Source: Chersky-822 sp035509195 (GTDB lineage Bacteria > Actinomycetota > Actinomycetes > Streptosporangiales > Streptosporangiaceae). Taken from it: a stretch of DNA of 5,557 nucleotides. The translations under genes and the position numbers were made by a program. Where the stretch lies: positions 1 to 5,557 of the forward strand of contig DATJLT010000120.1 of NCBI GenBank assembly GCA_035509195.1, read 5' to 3'. Within the stretch, counting starts at the first letter, position 1; every line of letters starts with the position of its first letter. Positions 3,986 to 5,557 of this stretch are shown one piece after another. Below the pieces are notes generated by a model that was not told the DNA's origin, searched no databases, and worked only from the letters and a program-made list of their open reading frames with translations.

Positions 3986-5557
3986 GTGCGCTATGTGGTG
4001 GTTGGGAGCGGAGCTATCGGGGGCACTGTCGCCGCAGGGCTGGTACGTGACGGGCACGACGTGCTCATCGCTGACGCCGACCCGAAGGTGGTGGCTGCGA
4101 TCGGCGAGGCCGGGCTGACGATCACCGGGCCGGTGGAGAACTTCACGGTCAGGCCGCGAGCGGTGGTCTTGCCCGCCGACCTGCCAGGCGAACTCGACTG
4201 CCCGGTACTCGTCGCGGTCAAGGCCCATCACACGGCCGCCGCGGCGGCGACTCTGGCCGGGCGCCTGCGCGGCGGCGGTTACGTAGTCTCGCTGCAGAAC
4301 GGGCTGAACACGCGGGTACTCGCCGACGCCGTCGGCGCTGACCGGGTCGTGGAGGCCTGCGTGAACTTCGGCGCGGACGTGACCTCGCCAGGCGTGGTGC
4401 TGCGCGGCAACCGGGCGACCTTCGTAGTCGGCGAGACCGACGGCACGATCACCGACCGGGTCAGGGCGCTCGCCGCCGACATCGCGGACGCCGAGGTGAC
4501 CAGCACCGTGCTCGGGTACATCTGGGCCAAGGAAGCGTACGGCGCGATGCTGGCCGCCGGGGCAGTCAGCGACCTCCCCATCGCCGAGACGCTCGAGGAC
4601 CCCGCGTACCGGAAGCTGATGATCGAGGTCGCAAGGCAGGTGCTGGCCCAGGCACCCGTACAGCCGGTGCCGCTCGACGGGTTCGATCCCGATGACCTCG
4701 AAGGATCGCTTGACCGGCTGGCCGAGTTCAACCGGGGTTCCGCGAAGACTCACTCGGGCATTTACCGTGACCTGGCCGTTCTGCGCAGGCCCACCGAGGT
4801 CACCGCGATCCTCGGCGGCCTGGTCGGCGACGGGGCGCCGCTGATCAGCCGGATCATCGAACTGGTGACCGCCATCGAGCAGGGGCGCCGGGTCTGCGAG
4901 CGGGCCAACCTTGACCTCCTGGCCGCTTACGAACGGCTTGACAGGCTCGGCAAGCCGCTCAACGCGGTCGCCGCCGTGATCGGCGCACCCGGCAGAAGCC
5001 GCTCTGGCGAGCTATGCGGCGAGCCTGTCGCGGTGAAGGACATCGTCTCGATCGCTGGTGTACCGACCAGGTGCGGCAGCCCGGCGACCAGCGATGAGCC
5101 TGCGGCGGAGGATGCCGTCATCGTCCAGCGCCTGCGCGCGGCAGGCGCCGACGTGTTCACCGCGACCCAGTGCCTGGAGTTCGCGGCCGGGTTCGCCCAC
5201 CCCGGCGTCGGCGACACCCGCAACCCGCGTAACCCCGCCCGCACTTCTGGAGGCTCCTCTGGAGGGTCGGCTGCGGTGGTCGCCGCCGGCGTCTGCGACC
5301 TGGCGGTCGGAACTGACACCGGCGGGTCGATCAGGATTCCCGCCGCCTACTGCGGCATTGTCGGGCTGAAGCCGACCTACGGCCTGGTGCCGGTCAGCGG
5401 GATCTTCCCGCTGTCGCCGCGGTGCGACCACGCGGGGACGCTGACCTCGACGGTGGCAGGCGCGGCCGGGTTGCTTGCGGTGCTCGCCGGGCGACGGATA
5501 CCTGCTGGCGATGACCTGGGCGGGGAAAGGTTTGCTGTCGGGCTGCTTTCCGCTCAG
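3986..5557 (+). CDS. Fusion protein: ketopantoate reductase-family NAD(P)-dependent reductase + amidase-signature hydrolase (3' end outside window)
   Basis: One frame of 524 codons with no stop reaches the window edge. Residues 1-312 are ApbA/PanE-like: nucleotide loop GSGAIG (7-12), VAVKAHHT with K79, QNG (104-106), K182 at the catalytic-lysine position, and a C-terminal helical part with SGIYRDLAVLRRPTE (S257, D262, E271). E271 matches the catalytic glutamate of E. coli PanE. The amidase-signature part begins near 316: LNAV (325-328), PVAVKD with K351, TSGGSSGGSAA (420-430) with cis-Ser S424, and GTDTGGSIRIPA with nucleophile S448, followed by GIVGLKPTYGLVP. The S424-S448 spacing of 24 equals that of known amidases. 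Such enzymes hydrolyse a C-N amide bond through an acyl-enzyme, here probably in the cytosol because no signal peptide is present. Some 200 or more C-terminal residues must lie outside the window. The GTG start puts the dinucleotide fold at residue 1, as in the family; it has no ribosome-binding site. Substrate unknown. Confidence 0.9.
   Translation, partial: MRYVVVGSGAIGGTVAAGLVRDGHDVLIADADPKVVAAIGEAGLTITGPVENFTVRPRAVVLPADLPGELDCPVLVAVKAHHTAAAAATLAGRLRGGGYVVSLQNGLNTRVLADAVGADRVVEACVNFGADVTSPGVVLRGNRATFVVGETDGTITDRVRALAADIADAEVTSTVLGYIWAKEAYGAMLAAGAVSDLPIAETLEDPAYRKLMIEVARQVLAQAPVQPVPLDGFDPDDLEGSLDRLAEFNRGSAKTHSGIYRDLAVLRRPTEVTAILGGLVGDGAPLISRIIELVTAIEQGRRVCERANLDLLAAYERLDRLGKPLNAVAAVIGAPGRSRSGELCGEPVAVKDIVSIAGVPTRCGSPATSDEPAAEDAVIVQRLRAAGADVFTATQCLEFAAGFAHPGVGDTRNPRNPARTSGGSSGGSAAVVAAGVCDLAVGTDTGGSIRIPAAYCGIVGLKPTYGLVPVSGIFPLSPRCDHAGTLTSTVAGAAGLLAVLAGRRIPAGDDLGGERFAVGLLSAQ

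Noticed and set aside
3947..4753. 268-codon open frame on the minus strand opposite the reductase domain
   Set aside because: It is antisense to a frame with clear reductase motifs, its protein shows no recognisable domain, and long antisense frames are common in GC-rich DNA.
4927..5431. Two minus-strand open frames of 130 and 139 codons opposite the amidase domain
   Set aside because: The plus-strand frame carries the full amidase signature; these are low-complexity mirror frames without domains.
1..5557. Search by eye for tRNA/rRNA genes, CRISPR arrays, insertion sequences and attachment sites
   Set aside because: No cloverleaf, regularly spaced repeat, transposase motif or flanking target duplication was seen; coding genes fill all but the 3644-3985 region and the short operon gaps.

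Overview
The window looks like chromosomal DNA of a high-GC Gram-positive bacterium, most likely an actinomycete. Coding regions are strongly G/C-biased at third codon positions, GTG (and possibly TTG) starts are used, and the solute-binding protein is a lipoprotein with a Gly/Ser-rich linker after its lipobox cysteine. The genus cannot be told from the sequence.

Layout. From about 3643 down to base 1, the minus strand carries most of a peptide/nickel/opine-type (Dpp/Opp family) ABC importer operon, transcribed in this order: lipoprotein solute-binding protein (3643-2066), DppB-like permease (1996-1052), DppC-like permease (1023-127), and the first 43 codons of a DppD-like ATPase (130-1, cut by the window edge). 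DppC and the ATPase overlap by 4 nt (ATGA). DppB and DppC are 28 nt apart. The binding-protein gene is separated from the permeases by a strong perfect hairpin (2021-2052).

A 342-bp divergent intergenic region (3644-3985) follows. It holds a perfect 23-bp palindrome (3832-3854), a 12-bp direct repeat, a smaller inverted repeat next to the plus-strand gene, and weak promoter-like hexamers in an AT-richer stretch.

On the plus strand, one open frame runs from a GTG at 3986 to the window end (524 codons, no stop). It joins two enzymes that are normally separate: an N-terminal ketopantoate reductase (ApbA/PanE)-family NAD(P)-dependent reductase, residues about 1-312, and an amidase-signature hydrolase from about residue 316. 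The amidase part has the complete Lys-cisSer-Ser triad (K351, S424, S448). This in-frame fusion is the most unusual item in the window.

How the parts may work together (inference): the transporter imports a small peptide or amide-containing compound, and the divergent fusion enzyme hydrolyses an amide and oxidises or reduces one of the products. The shared intergenic palindrome may bind a regulator that coordinates the two sides. The substrate cannot be read from the sequence.
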